64,000 bases of DNA from Meridianimaribacter flavus (GCF_004366715.1 NZ_SOQZ01000001.1:372001-436000), one strand, 5' to 3'; shown: positions 25,625 to 35,491, counted from the first letter of the stretch. The notes: generated by a model from the letters alone, not told the origin. Numbers and translations: made by a program.

Positions 25625-27415
25625 ATGAGCAATACATCACTAGAAATTCAGCTAAAAACCCTACCAAATCAACCTGGTGTATATCAGTATTTTGATAGTG
25701 ATGGCAAGATTTTGTACATAGGTAAAGCCAAAAACTTAAAGAAACGCGTAAGCTCTTACTTCAATAAACAGCACGATTATGGTAAAACCAGAGTGTTGGT
25801 GAAAAAAATTGCAACTATAAAACATATTGTTGTTGATACCGAAACCGATGCGTTGTTGCTGGAGAATAATCTTATTAAAAAATACCAACCTCGTTACAAT
25901 GTTATGCTCAAAGACGACAAATCTTACCCATGGATTTGTATTAAGAATGAGCGTTTTCCAAGAGTATTTTCTACTAGAAGAGTGATAAAAGATGGTAGTG
26001 AGTACTTTGGCCCTTATACAAGTATGAAGACCGTTTCTACATTGCTTAACCTTATAAAAGGGCTTTTTCAATTAAGAACTTGTAATTATGATTTGTCACA
26101 AGAAAAAATTGATGCCAATAAATATAGAGTGTGCTTAGAATACCATTTAGGAAATTGCAAAGGTGCATGTGAAGGTTATGAAACTGAAACAGAGTATCAC
26201 GCAAACATTGATGCTATAAAAGAAATTCTTAAAGGAAATTTTAAAGATTCGCTTTCGCAGTTTAAGCAGCAAATGAAAGACTATGCCGAAGATATGCAGT
26301 TTGAAGAAGCGCAGAAAATAAAAGAAAAAATTGAAGTTTTAGAAAACTACCAGTCAAAATCTACTATAGTCAATCCAAAAATTAGCAATGTGGATGTGTT
26401 TAGCATTGTAAGTGATGAATCTTATGGCTATGTCAATTTTTTACAATTATCTTATGGGTCAATTATTCGTTCGCATACATTAGAAATTAAAAAGAAACTT
26501 CAAGAAACTGATGTTGAACTTTTAGAATTGGCAATTACCGAGTTAAGACAGCGTTTTAATTCAAAGTCAAAAGAAATTTATGTGCCATTTAAGGTGAATA
26601 TTGGTGAGCATATAAAAACAACAATTCCAAAGCTAGGAGATAAAAAGCACATTTTAGACCTATCTCTTCGAAATGCCAAATATTACCGAATGGAACGCTT
26701 TAAACAGGTAAAAATCACCGATCCTGATAGACATGTCAATAGGATTATGGCACAAATGAAAGCCGATTTGCGTTTAAATGAAGAACCTAGACATATTGAG
26801 TGTTTTGATAACTCAAACATACAAGGAACCAATCCTGTTGCAGCTTGTGTAGTGTTTAAAGATGGTAAACCAAGTAAAAAAGATTACAGGCATTTTAATA
26901 TAAAAACAGTTGAAGGACCAGACGATTTTGCGTCTATGGAAGAAGTAGTGTTTAGACGATACAAGCGTTTGCTTGACGAGGATCAACCGTTACCACAATT
27001 AATTGTTATTGATGGAGGAAAAGGACAACTCTCTTCTGCCTTAAAGAGTTTGGATGTTTTAGGGTTGAGAGGAAAAATAGCAATCATCGGAATTGCAAAA
27101 CGTTTAGAAGAATTATTTTATCCAGATGATCCAATTCCCTTATATTTAGATAAAAAAAGTGAAACCCTAAAAATCATTCAACAATTACGTAACGAAGCAC
27201 ATCGTTTTGGAATAGAACACCACAGAAACAAACGTAGCAAAAGTGCTTTAAATACTGAGTTGGAAACCATTCCAGGAATTGGAGAAAAAACAGTTGTTGA
27301 GCTTTTAAAAACATTTAAATCGGCTCGTCGAGTATCTAATGCAAAACTAGATGAGTTAGAAGATGTAGTAGGTAAATCAAAAGCAGATAAAATTTATAAT
27401 TACTATCATAATTAA
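25625..27415 (+). CDS. uvrC: Excinuclease ABC subunit C
   Basis: UvrC makes both incisions in nucleotide excision repair. In 596 residues the domains appear in order: GIY-YIG nuclease (GVYQYF to ILYIGKAKNLKKRV, about 18-45), a cysteine-bearing region (CLEYHLGNCKGACEGY), the UVR motif (QFEEAQKIKEKIEVLE, about 220), the RNase H-like second nuclease (HIECFDNSNIQGTNPVA and LIVIDGGKGQLSSA) and a C-terminal helix-hairpin-helix pair (IPGIGEKTVVELL). The length is normal. Its TAA overlaps the next gene's ATG by one base (TAATG). Confidence 0.97.
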   Translation: MSNTSLEIQLKTLPNQPGVYQYFDSDGKILYIGKAKNLKKRVSSYFNKQHDYGKTRVLVKKIATIKHIVVDTETDALLLENNLIKKYQPRYNVMLKDDKSYPWICIKNERFPRVFSTRRVIKDGSEYFGPYTSMKTVSTLLNLIKGLFQLRTCNYDLSQEKIDANKYRVCLEYHLGNCKGACEGYETETEYHANIDAIKEILKGNFKDSLSQFKQQMKDYAEDMQFEEAQKIKEKIEVLENYQSKSTIVNPKISNVDVFSIVSDESYGYVNFLQLSYGSIIRSHTLEIKKKLQETDVELLELAITELRQRFNSKSKEIYVPFKVNIGEHIKTTIPKLGDKKHILDLSLRNAKYYRMERFKQVKITDPDRHVNRIMAQMKADLRLNEEPRHIECFDNSNIQGTNPVAACVVFKDGKPSKKDYRHFNIKTVEGPDDFASMEEVVFRRYKRLLDEDQPLPQLIVIDGGKGQLSSALKSLDVLGLRGKIAIIGIAKRLEELFYPDDPIPLYLDKKSETLKIIQQLRNEAHRFGIEHHRNKRSKSALNTELETIPGIGEKTVVELLKTFKSARRVSNAKLDELEDVVGKSKADKIYNYYHN

Positions 27416-29652
27416 TGAAGCATATAATCTTAATAGCACTGATATTTTTTAATATATCACTTTATGCTCAAGAAAACGTAGAAGAAACCAAGCCTAAAAT
27501 AGGTTTAGTGCTAAGTGGTGGTGGAGCAAAAGGGTTTGCACACATAGGTGTTTTAAAAGTTATTGATAGCTTAGGTATTAAAGTAGACCATGTTGCGGGA
27601 ACCAGTATGGGAGCAATTATTGGATCATTGTATGCGTCTGGTTATACAGGAAAACAATTAGATTCAATTTTTAGAACTCTAAATTTTGATGATGTTATTA
27701 GCGATAATCTTCCGCGAGAAGCAAAAACATTTTACGAGCGCGATAATGCCGAAAAATATGCAGTGAGCTTACCGTTTGATAAATTTAAACTTAAGTTGCC
27801 TTCAGCAATTTCAAGAGGGCAAAATGTATATAATTTATTAACCTATTTAACGCTACATGTGAGTGAGGTTGATGATTTTCAAAAGTTACCAATTCCGTTT
27901 TTTTGTATTGCTACTGATGTAGAAACTGGTAAGGAGGTAATTCTAGATAAAGGAAATTTAGCTAAAGCTATTACAGCAAGTGGAGCATTTCCGTCTTTAT
28001 TTCAGCCTGTTGAGATTGATGGTCAACTACTTATTGATGGAGGTGTAGTAAACAATTATCCTATTGATGAGCTTAGAGCCAAAGGGATGGATATAATTAT
28101 TGGTGTTGATGTGCAAGATGGATTGGCTACAAGGGACGAGTTGACTTCGGCACCTGATATATTACTTCAAATCAATAATTACAGGACAATTAACGATATG
28201 AAGTCTAAAGTAAAGAAAACCGATGTTTACATAAAACCAGACATTAAAGACTTTACTGTAATTTCGTTTAGTGAAGGAAGTCAAATTGTGGAAAATGGTG
28301 AACATGCTGCAAGTCAAAAGATTGATGAACTTGTAGCATTAGCAAAAACAAATCAAAACTCTGTGCGGTATAAAGCAGTCAAATCACCAGATAGTATACT
28401 TATTAATTCAGTAAATTTTGATGGTAATAAACGCTACACGAGGTCGTATGTGCTAGGAAAGTTAAGATTAAAACAAAACTCTAAAGTAAGCTATGAAGAT
28501 TTTAATAGTGGCGTAAATAATTTGGTTGCAACCAATAATTTTGATGCCTTTCAATACAAGTTCAAAAAGTCAAAAGACTCTGGTGGTTACGATTTAGATG
28601 CAACCTTAAAAGAAAGTAAAGCAACTACGTTTTTAAAACTGGGCTTACATTATGACGATCTTTATAAAAGTGCAGCTTTAGTAAACATTACCAAAAAGCG
28701 ATTTTTATTTGATAACGATGTAGCTTCTTTCGATTTTATTCTAGGAGATAATGTTAGATATAATTTTGAATATTTTATTGACAAAGGGTTTTACTGGAGT
28801 ATTGGTTTAAGATCTAGATTTAACCAATTTCAAAAGGGAATTAGTGCACAATTATTACTAGATGATGCAGAGCAAGACTTAACAGGAATTAACAAGCTAG
28901 ATGTAGAATTACAGGATCAAACCAATCAATTTTATTTACAAACCCTTTTCAGAAAAGACTTTGCGTTTAGTGTTGGAGCAGAGCATAAGCGTTTAAGAAT
29001 TAAATCGGAAACGATAATCGACGATTTTCAGAGCGATGATGATGAGGTCATTTTTGAAAACACCGATTATTTAAGTTTGTTTGGAGGGCTTAAGCTAGAC
29101 ACATATAGTAATAAGTATTTTCCAAAGAAAGGATTTTATTTTAATGGCGATTTTCATTTGTATTTACACGCTTCAAACTTTAACAAGGAGTTTTCTGAAT
29201 TCTCAATAGCTAAAGCTGATATAGGATATGCGTTTAGTTTTTCTGATAAGTTCGCGGTAAACCTTTTATCACAAGGAGGCTTTAAAATTGGTGACGACTC
29301 TACCAAAACACTCGATTTTGCACTCGGTGGTTATGGTAATAACTTTATCAATAATTTCATTTCATTTTATGGGTATGAAAACATTGCCTTAACAGGTAAT
29401 AGTTTTGTAAAAGGAACCATAACCTTAGACTATGAGTTATTTAAAAAACACCATATAATAGCTGCTGCTAACTATGCAAATATTGAAGATGGCTTGTTTG
29501 AGTCTGGAGGATGGATTTCTAAGGTTGACTACAGTGGTTATGCCTTAGGCTATTCAGTAGAAACATTTTTAGGACCGCTTGAAGCAAAGTATACATGGTC
29601 TCCAGAGAACAATAAAAGCATTTGGGTCTTTAATATTGGGTTTTGGTTTTAA
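27415..29652 (+). CDS. Patatin-like phospholipase fused to an outer-membrane barrel
   Basis: After a signal peptide (LIALIFFNISLYAQ) comes a patatin domain with oxyanion loop SGGGAKGFAHIG (35-40), nucleophile GTSMG (Ser64) and catalytic LLIDGGVVNNYP near 208. A POTRA-like segment (about 330-400, INSVNFDGNKRYTRSYVLGK) and a C-terminal 16-strand-type barrel ending in NIGFWF follow. This is the PlpD-like type V secretion layout. It would display or release a lipase at the cell surface. It overlaps uvrC by one base. The 745 residues are typical of Bacteroidota homologues. Confidence 0.93.
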   Translation: MKHIILIALIFFNISLYAQENVEETKPKIGLVLSGGGAKGFAHIGVLKVIDSLGIKVDHVAGTSMGAIIGSLYASGYTGKQLDSIFRTLNFDDVISDNLPREAKTFYERDNAEKYAVSLPFDKFKLKLPSAISRGQNVYNLLTYLTLHVSEVDDFQKLPIPFFCIATDVETGKEVILDKGNLAKAITASGAFPSLFQPVEIDGQLLIDGGVVNNYPIDELRAKGMDIIIGVDVQDGLATRDELTSAPDILLQINNYRTINDMKSKVKKTDVYIKPDIKDFTVISFSEGSQIVENGEHAASQKIDELVALAKTNQNSVRYKAVKSPDSILINSVNFDGNKRYTRSYVLGKLRLKQNSKVSYEDFNSGVNNLVATNNFDAFQYKFKKSKDSGGYDLDATLKESKATTFLKLGLHYDDLYKSAALVNITKKRFLFDNDVASFDFILGDNVRYNFEYFIDKGFYWSIGLRSRFNQFQKGISAQLLLDDAEQDLTGINKLDVELQDQTNQFYLQTLFRKDFAFSVGAEHKRLRIKSETIIDDFQSDDDEVIFENTDYLSLFGGLKLDTYSNKYFPKKGFYFNGDFHLYLHASNFNKEFSEFSIAKADIGYAFSFSDKFAVNLLSQGGFKIGDDSTKTLDFALGGYGNNFINNFISFYGYENIALTGNSFVKGTITLDYELFKKHHIIAAANYANIEDGLFESGGWISKVDYSGYALGYSVETFLGPLEAKYTWSPENNKSIWVFNIGFWF

Positions 29653-29683
29653 TAATCGTTTAAATTTTTCGATATTTGAGGAC

Positions 29684-29749
29684 ATGAAACCATTTTGGGA
29701 AGACTTATTACTACACTTACATTTTCTCATTAAGAGAAACCCAGAATAA
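29684..29749 (+). CDS. Possible 21-residue peptide upstream of hmgA
   Basis: An ATG frame ending TAA encodes MKPFWEDLLLHLHFLI plus KRNPE, a short amphipathic peptide. It sits in the 217-base gap before hmgA. A small hairpin (ATTTCTG, 29764-29770, with CAGAAAT, 29777-29783) follows it. It may be a leader peptide, a small membrane peptide or chance. I do not recognise it. Confidence 0.25.
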   Translation: MKPFWEDLLLHLHFLIKRNPE

Positions 29750-29869
29750 TTAGGCTCTATTGTAATTTCTGCTTAGACAGAAATCTTATATTTTGTATCT
29801 TTATATAAATTAAATAACGACTGTTCTGTAACTTTAAACTTTTAATATCAGAACATTAAAATATAAAAA

Positions 29870-31027
29870 ATGCCTTTTTATCATAAATTAGGGAAAATCC
29901 CACATAAACGACATACACAGTTTAGGAAACCAGATGGTAGCTTGTACTACGAGCAATTATTTGGAACCATTGGTTTTGATGGTATGTCCACCAATATGTA
30001 TCACGAGCATAGGCCAACACAAGTCAAAGAAATAAAAAAACAATACAGTGTAGCGCCTAAAATTGCCAAAGCAAATAATATTCAATCCTATAGGCTTCAC
30101 GGATTTAAAATTCCACAGATAAACGATTATCTCGAAAGCCGAAAAACAGTGTTAACCAATAGCGATTGTAGTATTATTTTGGCAGCACCAAAACAATCTA
30201 CCAAAGAGTATTTTTACAAAAATACCGATGCCGACGAGCTTATTTTTGTACATCGTGGTAGCGGAAAACTACGAACACATTTAGGAAACCTCGATTTTAA
30301 ATATGGCGACTATTTGTTAGTACCAAGAGGAATCATCTACAAAATAGATTTCGATACCGAAGACAACCGTTTGTTTATTGTGGAGTCTCGTCGTCCAATT
30401 TACACGCCAAAACGTTACCGTAACTGGTTTGGACAATTATTGGAGCATTCGCCATTTTGTGAGCGCGATTTACGTCAACCGCAAGAATTGGAAACTCATA
30501 ACGAAACAGGAGACTTTTTAATGAAAGTTAAAAAGCAAGGCGATATTTTTGATATGGTTTATGCTACTCATCCTTTTGATGTTGTTGGATACGATGGTTA
30601 CAATTATCCGTACGCCTTTTCAATTCACGATTTCGAACCTATAACAGGTCGTGTGCACCAACCACCACCAGTACACCAAACCTTCGAGACCGATGCCTTT
30701 GTGGTATGCAGTTTTGTACCAAGGCTGTACGATTACCATCCAGAAGCAATTCCTGCACCTTATAACCATAGCAATATAGATAGCGATGAGGTTTTGTACT
30801 ATGTAGATGGCGATTTCATGAGCCGAAACGATATTGACGCAGGTCATATCTCGCTGCATCCAGCAGGAATTCCGCATGGACCACATCCTGGAGCAACAGA
30901 GCGTAGCATTGGTAAAGTAAAAACCGACGAGTTAGCAGTAATGGTAGATACATTTAAACCCTTACAAGTAACCGAAGACGCATTAAAAATAGCAGACGAA
31001 GATTATTTTAAATCTTGGTTAGAATAA
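29870..31027 (+). CDS. hmgA: Homogentisate 1,2-dioxygenase
   Basis: HmgA opens the ring of homogentisate to maleylacetoacetate in tyrosine breakdown. The 385 residues are the shorter bacterial form. It is a cupin protein: the first cupin shows DELIFVHRGSGKLRTHLG and YGDYLLVPRGIIYKI, the second VHQTFETDAFVVCSFVPR and GHISLHPAGIPHGPHPGATE, whose histidines and glutamate fit the iron site. It is immediately followed by hppD, the preceding step, after a 126-base gap that holds a hairpin repeat. Confidence 0.95.
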   Translation: MPFYHKLGKIPHKRHTQFRKPDGSLYYEQLFGTIGFDGMSTNMYHEHRPTQVKEIKKQYSVAPKIAKANNIQSYRLHGFKIPQINDYLESRKTVLTNSDCSIILAAPKQSTKEYFYKNTDADELIFVHRGSGKLRTHLGNLDFKYGDYLLVPRGIIYKIDFDTEDNRLFIVESRRPIYTPKRYRNWFGQLLEHSPFCERDLRQPQELETHNETGDFLMKVKKQGDIFDMVYATHPFDVVGYDGYNYPYAFSIHDFEPITGRVHQPPPVHQTFETDAFVVCSFVPRLYDYHPEAIPAPYNHSNIDSDEVLYYVDGDFMSRNDIDAGHISLHPAGIPHGPHPGATERSIGKVKTDELAVMVDTFKPLQVTEDALKIADEDYFKSWLE

Positions 31028-31044
31028 CATATTAATAAGAAGCT

Positions 31045-31112
31045 AATCCTGCTTTCGGCAGTCGCTTTAAAAACTGTCCTATCGAGCGCAGTCGAGATAC
31101 AGTTTTTAAGAG
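31045..31112. repeat. Hairpin-forming dispersed repeat between hmgA and hppD
   Basis: TTAAAAACTGT (31067-31077) pairs exactly with ACAGTTTTTAA (31099-31109), enclosing ATCGAGCGCAGTCGAGAT. The motif cgagcgcagtcgag and the preceding tcctgctttcggcag are familiar pieces of intergenic repeats in flavobacterial genomes. A related piece, cctgctttcgcagg, occurs at 48500. Confidence 0.6.
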
Positions 31113-31153
31113 CTCCAACAAACTGCCTCAATCAGGGCTAAAAAATAAATAAA

Positions 31154-32314
31154 ATGAGCAAAAACATAGAATCAGTAAACTACGGACTAGAAAAAATATT
31201 TGAAGGCGCAGAAGACTTTCTGCCTCTATTAGGAACCGACTATGTGGAGTTTTACGTAGGTAACGCTAAGCAAGCAGCACACTTTTACAAAACCGCTTTT
31301 GGGTTTCAATCTTACGCATACAAAGGGTTAGAAACAGGAAGCAAAGACACAGTATCTTATGTCTTAAAACAGGACAAAATACGATTGGTATTAACCACTC
31401 CATTAAACTCAAAACACCCAATTAACGACCATATTGTAAAACATGGCGATGGTGTAAAAGTAGTTGCGCTTTGGGTTGAAGATGCTCGTAGTGCTTACGA
31501 AGAAACCACATCGCGTGGTGCAAAATCTTACATGGAACCAACAGTTGAAACTGATGAATTTGGAGAAGTGGTAAGAGCAGGTATTTACACCTATGGCGAA
31601 ACCGTTCACATGTTTGTAGAGCGTAAGAATTACAAAGGTCAGTTTATGCCTGGGTTTATAAAATGGGAATCTGATTACAACCCAGAACCAGTAGGCTTAA
31701 AGTATATTGACCACATGGTTGGTAACGTAGGTTGGGGCGAAATGAATACTTGGGTAAAATGGTACGAAGACGTTATGGGCTTTGTAAACTTCCTGTCTTT
31801 TGATGACAAGCAAATCCACACCGAATACTCTGCTTTAATGAGTAAAGTAATGAGTAATGGTAATGGTCGCATTAAATTCCCAATAAACGAACCTGCTGAA
31901 GGAAAAAAACGCTCACAAATTGAAGAATATCTAGATTTTTATGAAGGTCCAGGAGTTCAACATATAGCTGTAGCTACAGATGATATCATAACAACAGTTT
32001 CGCAGTTGCGTTCTCGAGGTGTTGAGTTTTTATCTATTCCACCAGAAGAGTATTACAAAGCAGTTCCTGGTCGATTGGAAGAATTTAGTCATGAATTACG
32101 TGAAGATATCGAAACGTTAAAAAGTTTAGGTATCATGATTGATGCTGATGAAGAAGGCTATTTATTACAAATATTCACCAAACCAGTAGAAGATAGACCA
32201 ACGTTATTCTTTGAAATTATTCAACGTATGGGAGCAAGAGGTTTTGGAGCTGGAAACTTTAAAGCTTTGTTCGAATCTATTGAAAGAGAGCAAGAAAAGC
32301 GCGGAACATTATAA
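31154..32314 (+). CDS. hppD: 4-hydroxyphenylpyruvate dioxygenase
   Basis: HppD converts 4-hydroxyphenylpyruvate to homogentisate, the substrate of the upstream HmgA. The 386 residues form two vicinal-oxygen-chelate halves. The iron triad is visible: His in LKYIDHMVGNVGWGE (about 187), His in GPGVQHIAVATDDI (about 270) and Glu in PTLFFEIIQRMGARGFG (about 354). The C-terminal gating helix (GNFKALFESIEREQEKRGTL) is present. A terminator follows. hppD and hmgA form the core of tyrosine degradation here. Confidence 0.97.
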   Translation: MSKNIESVNYGLEKIFEGAEDFLPLLGTDYVEFYVGNAKQAAHFYKTAFGFQSYAYKGLETGSKDTVSYVLKQDKIRLVLTTPLNSKHPINDHIVKHGDGVKVVALWVEDARSAYEETTSRGAKSYMEPTVETDEFGEVVRAGIYTYGETVHMFVERKNYKGQFMPGFIKWESDYNPEPVGLKYIDHMVGNVGWGEMNTWVKWYEDVMGFVNFLSFDDKQIHTEYSALMSKVMSNGNGRIKFPINEPAEGKKRSQIEEYLDFYEGPGVQHIAVATDDIITTVSQLRSRGVEFLSIPPEEYYKAVPGRLEEFSHELREDIETLKSLGIMIDADEEGYLLQIFTKPVEDRPTLFFEIIQRMGARGFGAGNFKALFESIEREQEKRGTL

Positions 32315-32338
32315 CAAATGTTTAACAATTACAGTATC

Positions 32339-32373
32339 AAAAAACTCCGCTAAAATATTGTGGAGTTTTTTTG
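32339..32373 (+). terminator. Rho-independent terminator after hppD
   Basis: AAAAACTCC, a loop of about 15 bases and GGAGTTTTTTT form a stem with a T run, 25 bases after the hppD stop. Confidence 0.8.
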
Positions 32374-32463
32374 TTTTAATACTTTTGGAACAGTAATTGT
32401 AATTTGTTGTTTATAACAATAAAATGTAAGCAAATAAGTTACATTTACAATCTTGTATAGATC

Positions 32464-33243
32464 ATGAAAAAATTACTACTTATAATAGTTGCCCTGTCTT
32501 TTATGCAAACGTCTTTTGCTCAAGAGAAAACTGCATTTCAAGATGGAGAATGGTTTAAGTTTAGAATGAGTTACAGTGGCTTTTTAAAAGCTGGTAACGC
32601 AACATTAACAGTAGATGAAACTACCCTTAATGGTAAGCAAGTATACCATGTGGTTGGTAAAGGATGGACAACTGGAGCTATAAAGTGGTTTTTTAAAGTG
32701 AAAGATCGCTATGAAAGCTATTTTGATAAACAAACAGGACTTCCATATAAATTTATAAGAAAAATAGATGAAGGTGGTCACACAAAAGATATTGAAATAG
32801 ACTTTGACCATAAAAAAAGGCAAGCTCACGTTGAAAATAAAAAACACAATACCAAAAAAGTAATTGCTACAGAGAAAGATGTGCAAGATATGGTATCTGC
32901 GTTTTATTTTTTACGTAACAACTATAAAACCGAATCTATAAAAGAAGGAGACATGGTCTCTCTTAATATGTTTTTTGATGAAGAAAACTTCAATTTTAAA
33001 TTGAAATTTCTAGGAAGAGAAACTATAGATACTGAATTTGGAAAAGTAAAAACACTTATATTCAGACCATACGTTATGGCAGGACGAGTGTTTAAAGAAC
33101 AAGAAAGTTTGACGCTTTGGGTAAGTGCAGACGAAAATAAAATACCATTAAAAATTAAAGCAGATTTAGCTGTAGGATCATTAAGAGCAGACTTAGAAGC
33201 TTTTAAAGGACTAAAGCACTCCTTTCAAGTACAATTTGATTAA
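32464..33243 (+). CDS. DUF3108 secreted protein
   Basis: The 259 residues start with a signal peptide (LLLIIVALSFMQTSFAQ). The mature part matches the DUF3108 pattern: FQDGEWFKFRMSYSGFLKAG, then VKDRYESYFDKQTGLPYKF and FRPYVMAGRVFKEQESLTLW. The family is a periplasmic beta-structure of unknown role that resembles lipoprotein carriers. It lies just upstream of tryptophan dioxygenase (4 bases between stop and ATG) and is probably cotranscribed with it. Confidence 0.85.
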   Translation: MKKLLLIIVALSFMQTSFAQEKTAFQDGEWFKFRMSYSGFLKAGNATLTVDETTLNGKQVYHVVGKGWTTGAIKWFFKVKDRYESYFDKQTGLPYKFIRKIDEGGHTKDIEIDFDHKKRQAHVENKKHNTKKVIATEKDVQDMVSAFYFLRNNYKTESIKEGDMVSLNMFFDEENFNFKLKFLGRETIDTEFGKVKTLIFRPYVMAGRVFKEQESLTLWVSADENKIPLKIKADLAVGSLRADLEAFKGLKHSFQVQFD

Positions 33244-33247
33244 TACC

Positions 33248-34180
33248 ATGTCTAACCAACAAGATTACGATACAATAATAGAAGCACTTCAACAGAAGTA
33301 CAAATCCATAAATCAAGATACCGAAGACCATTTATATGGTCTTTTGTACAGTAAACCCATTACTTATTGGGATTATATTCAAACCGATGCACTTTTAAGC
33401 CTACAAACGCAACGCACCACATTACCAGATGAAATGGTGTTTATTGCCTATCATCAAATTAACGAGCTTATCTTTAAAATGATTTTGTGGGAAATTCAGC
33501 AAGTAGCCGAAAAAGAAGAATTAGATGCTACGTTCTTTGAAGGAAAAATAATGCGTATAAGTCGTTATTTTGATATGCTTACCACCTCATTCAATATTAT
33601 GAGAGAAGGTATGGAAATAGAGCAGTACATGAAGTTTAGATATACTTTAACACCTGCGAGTGGTTTTCAAAGTGCACAATACAGATTGGTTGAATTTGCT
33701 TCAACCGAATTGATAAATTTAATTGACTATAGGTTTAGATCCTCTATTGATCGAAATACACCTTACACGCATGCTTTTGAGCATTTGTATTGGCAAGCAG
33801 CAGGTAAAGATTATAAAACTGGTAAAAAATCAACACTTTTAGTTAATTTTGAAAAACGCTACAAAGATGAATTTTTAAGGTTTATGGAAAGTTATAACAC
33901 CAAAAACCTTTGGACGCGTTTTAAAGAATTGCCAGAAAAAGATCAAAAAGATGAAGATCTTGTTAAGGCAATGAGACATTACGATTACACTGTAAACGTT
34001 ACATGGGTTATGGCGCATTACAATGCTGCAAAACACTATATTGAAAGCGGTACAGGTGATGGCGAAGCTACTGGAGGAAGCGATTGGAAAAAATACATGC
34101 ACCCAAAATATCAAAGACGTATATTTTTTCCTGAACTTTGGACCAAAGAAGAATTGGATAATTGGGGAATGGACGTATAA
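33248..34180 (+). CDS. Tryptophan 2,3-dioxygenase family protein
   Basis: This heme enzyme opens the tryptophan indole ring to N-formylkynurenine, the first step of the kynurenine route. The 310 residues carry LLSLQTQRTTLPDEMVFIAY and HQINELIFKMILWEI (distal side), TPASGFQSAQYRLVEFAS and a heme-ligand-type histidine in VTWVMAHYNAAKHYIE, with a GTGDGEATGGSDWKKYM loop corresponding to the usual GTGGTSG. I start at the ATG at 33248; a TTG at 33236 would overlap DUF3108. It is next to tyrosine degradation genes, which suggests a shared aromatic amino acid catabolic locus. Confidence 0.93.
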   Translation: MSNQQDYDTIIEALQQKYKSINQDTEDHLYGLLYSKPITYWDYIQTDALLSLQTQRTTLPDEMVFIAYHQINELIFKMILWEIQQVAEKEELDATFFEGKIMRISRYFDMLTTSFNIMREGMEIEQYMKFRYTLTPASGFQSAQYRLVEFASTELINLIDYRFRSSIDRNTPYTHAFEHLYWQAAGKDYKTGKKSTLLVNFEKRYKDEFLRFMESYNTKNLWTRFKELPEKDQKDEDLVKAMRHYDYTVNVTWVMAHYNAAKHYIESGTGDGEATGGSDWKKYMHPKYQRRIFFPELWTKEELDNWGMDV

Positions 34181-34194
34181 AATCAATCAAAATA

Positions 34195-35484
34195 ATGCAA
34201 TCAAAAAAATTATTAATAGCACTTTTAATTTTCACTTCAATTTTATCATGTAAAGATGATGAAAAAGAAAAAATTGAAGAAGTTCCGCTACAAACCTTTG
34301 TTGAGCCTGAAGGAATTAAAGAGTTTGGGTTTAATCTTAACGATTATATTGTAAAAAGAGATACCATAAAATCAGGAGATAGTTTTGGTGTTATCTTAGA
34401 AAGAAACAATTTAGGGTATCCAAAAATTTTTCAAATTGCCGAAAGAGCCAAAGACACTTTTGATATTACAAAATTACAGGTAGGAAAACCCTACACCTTG
34501 TTATGTGCTAAAGATTCTATACAAACGCCTAGGTGTTTTATTTATCAACCTAATAAAGAAGAATATGTGGTTGTGAATTTTCACGATTCCATTCATGCTT
34601 ACACTAGCCGAAAACCAATAAAGTATGTCGAAAAAGTTGCTACAGGAACTATTTCTAGCAATATTTCAGAAGCTTTAGAAGAGCAAGGTTTAAGCCCTAG
34701 GTTAGCATTTAAAATGGCTGACGAAATATATGCTTGGACTATTGATTTTAGACGCTTACAACCAGGAGACAGGTTTAAAGTAATTTATACTGATAAGTAT
34801 ATTGATGACAGTATTTATGCAGGTGTGCATAATATTAAAGCTGCTTTTTTTGAGCATAACAAAGAGCCTTTTTACGCATTTCAGTTTGAAACAGATTCTA
34901 CTAAAGGTATTAAAGATTACTTTAACGAAGAAGCTAAAAACCTAAGAAGAGCCTTTTTAAAAATGCCTGTTAAGTATGGTAGATTGTCTTCTCGCTATAA
35001 TTTAAAAAGACGTATAGCCTATTACGGTTATAAAATTAGACCTCACAAAGGAACAGACTTTGCTGCTCCTGTTGGTACTGAAATTATGGCAACAGCAAAT
35101 GGTACTGTAACTGAATCTAGACGAAAAGGAGGAAATGGTAATTATGTTAAGATTAGGCATAATGCAACCTACTCTACCCAATACTTGCACATGAGCAGAC
35201 GAAAAGTTAAAGTAGGTGACTATGTAAAGCAAGGCGACGTTATCGGTTGGGTAGGAATGACAGGTAATACTGGAGGACCACACGTATGTTATCGTTTTTG
35301 GAAAAACGGAAAACAAGTAGATCCTTTTAGAGAAAAACTACCTGAAGCTGAACCAATTTCTGATAGCTTAAAGGTTAGATATTTAGAATACATAAAACCA
35401 ATAAGAACCCAATTGGATAATATTCTATTTGAAGAACAAGAACCTGAAATCGAATTAGCAATAGAGGACGATATAATATCATAA
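34195..35484 (+). CDS. M23-family peptidase lipoprotein with HxC in place of HxH
   Basis: The 429-residue protein has a lipoprotein signal ([17 protein letters not shown]), an OapA/LysM-like N-terminal region and a C-terminal LytM domain. The zinc motif HxxxD is seen in [13 protein letters not shown] (His284, Asp288), and [19 protein letters not shown] follows. The last motif, normally HxH, reads [10 protein letters not shown] (His363, Cys365): the third zinc ligand is Cys. I recall the same PHVCYRFW form in other Bacteroidota, so it may be an active variant. It would cut cell-wall peptide links or act as an activator. It lies 14 bases after the dioxygenase, and pgi is 7 bases on. Confidence 0.9.
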   Translation: MQSKKLLIALLIFTSILSCKDDEKEKIEEVPLQTFVEPEGIKEFGFNLNDYIVKRDTIKSGDSFGVILERNNLGYPKIFQIAERAKDTFDITKLQVGKPYTLLCAKDSIQTPRCFIYQPNKEEYVVVNFHDSIHAYTSRKPIKYVEKVATGTISSNISEALEEQGLSPRLAFKMADEIYAWTIDFRRLQPGDRFKVIYTDKYIDDSIYAGVHNIKAAFFEHNKEPFYAFQFETDSTKGIKDYFNEEAKNLRRAFLKMPVKYGRLSSRYNLKRRIAYYGYKIRPHKGTDFAAPVGTEIMATANGTVTESRRKGGNGNYVKIRHNATYSTQYLHMSRRKVKVGDYVKQGDVIGWVGMTGNTGGPHVCYRFWKNGKQVDPFREKLPEAEPISDSLKVRYLEYIKPIRTQLDNILFEEQEPEIELAIEDDIIS

Positions 35485-35491
35485 GTATATA

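Noticed and set aside
34162-34194. Earlier ATG for the M23 gene
   Set aside because: It overlaps the dioxygenase end and would place 11 residues before a good lipoprotein signal.
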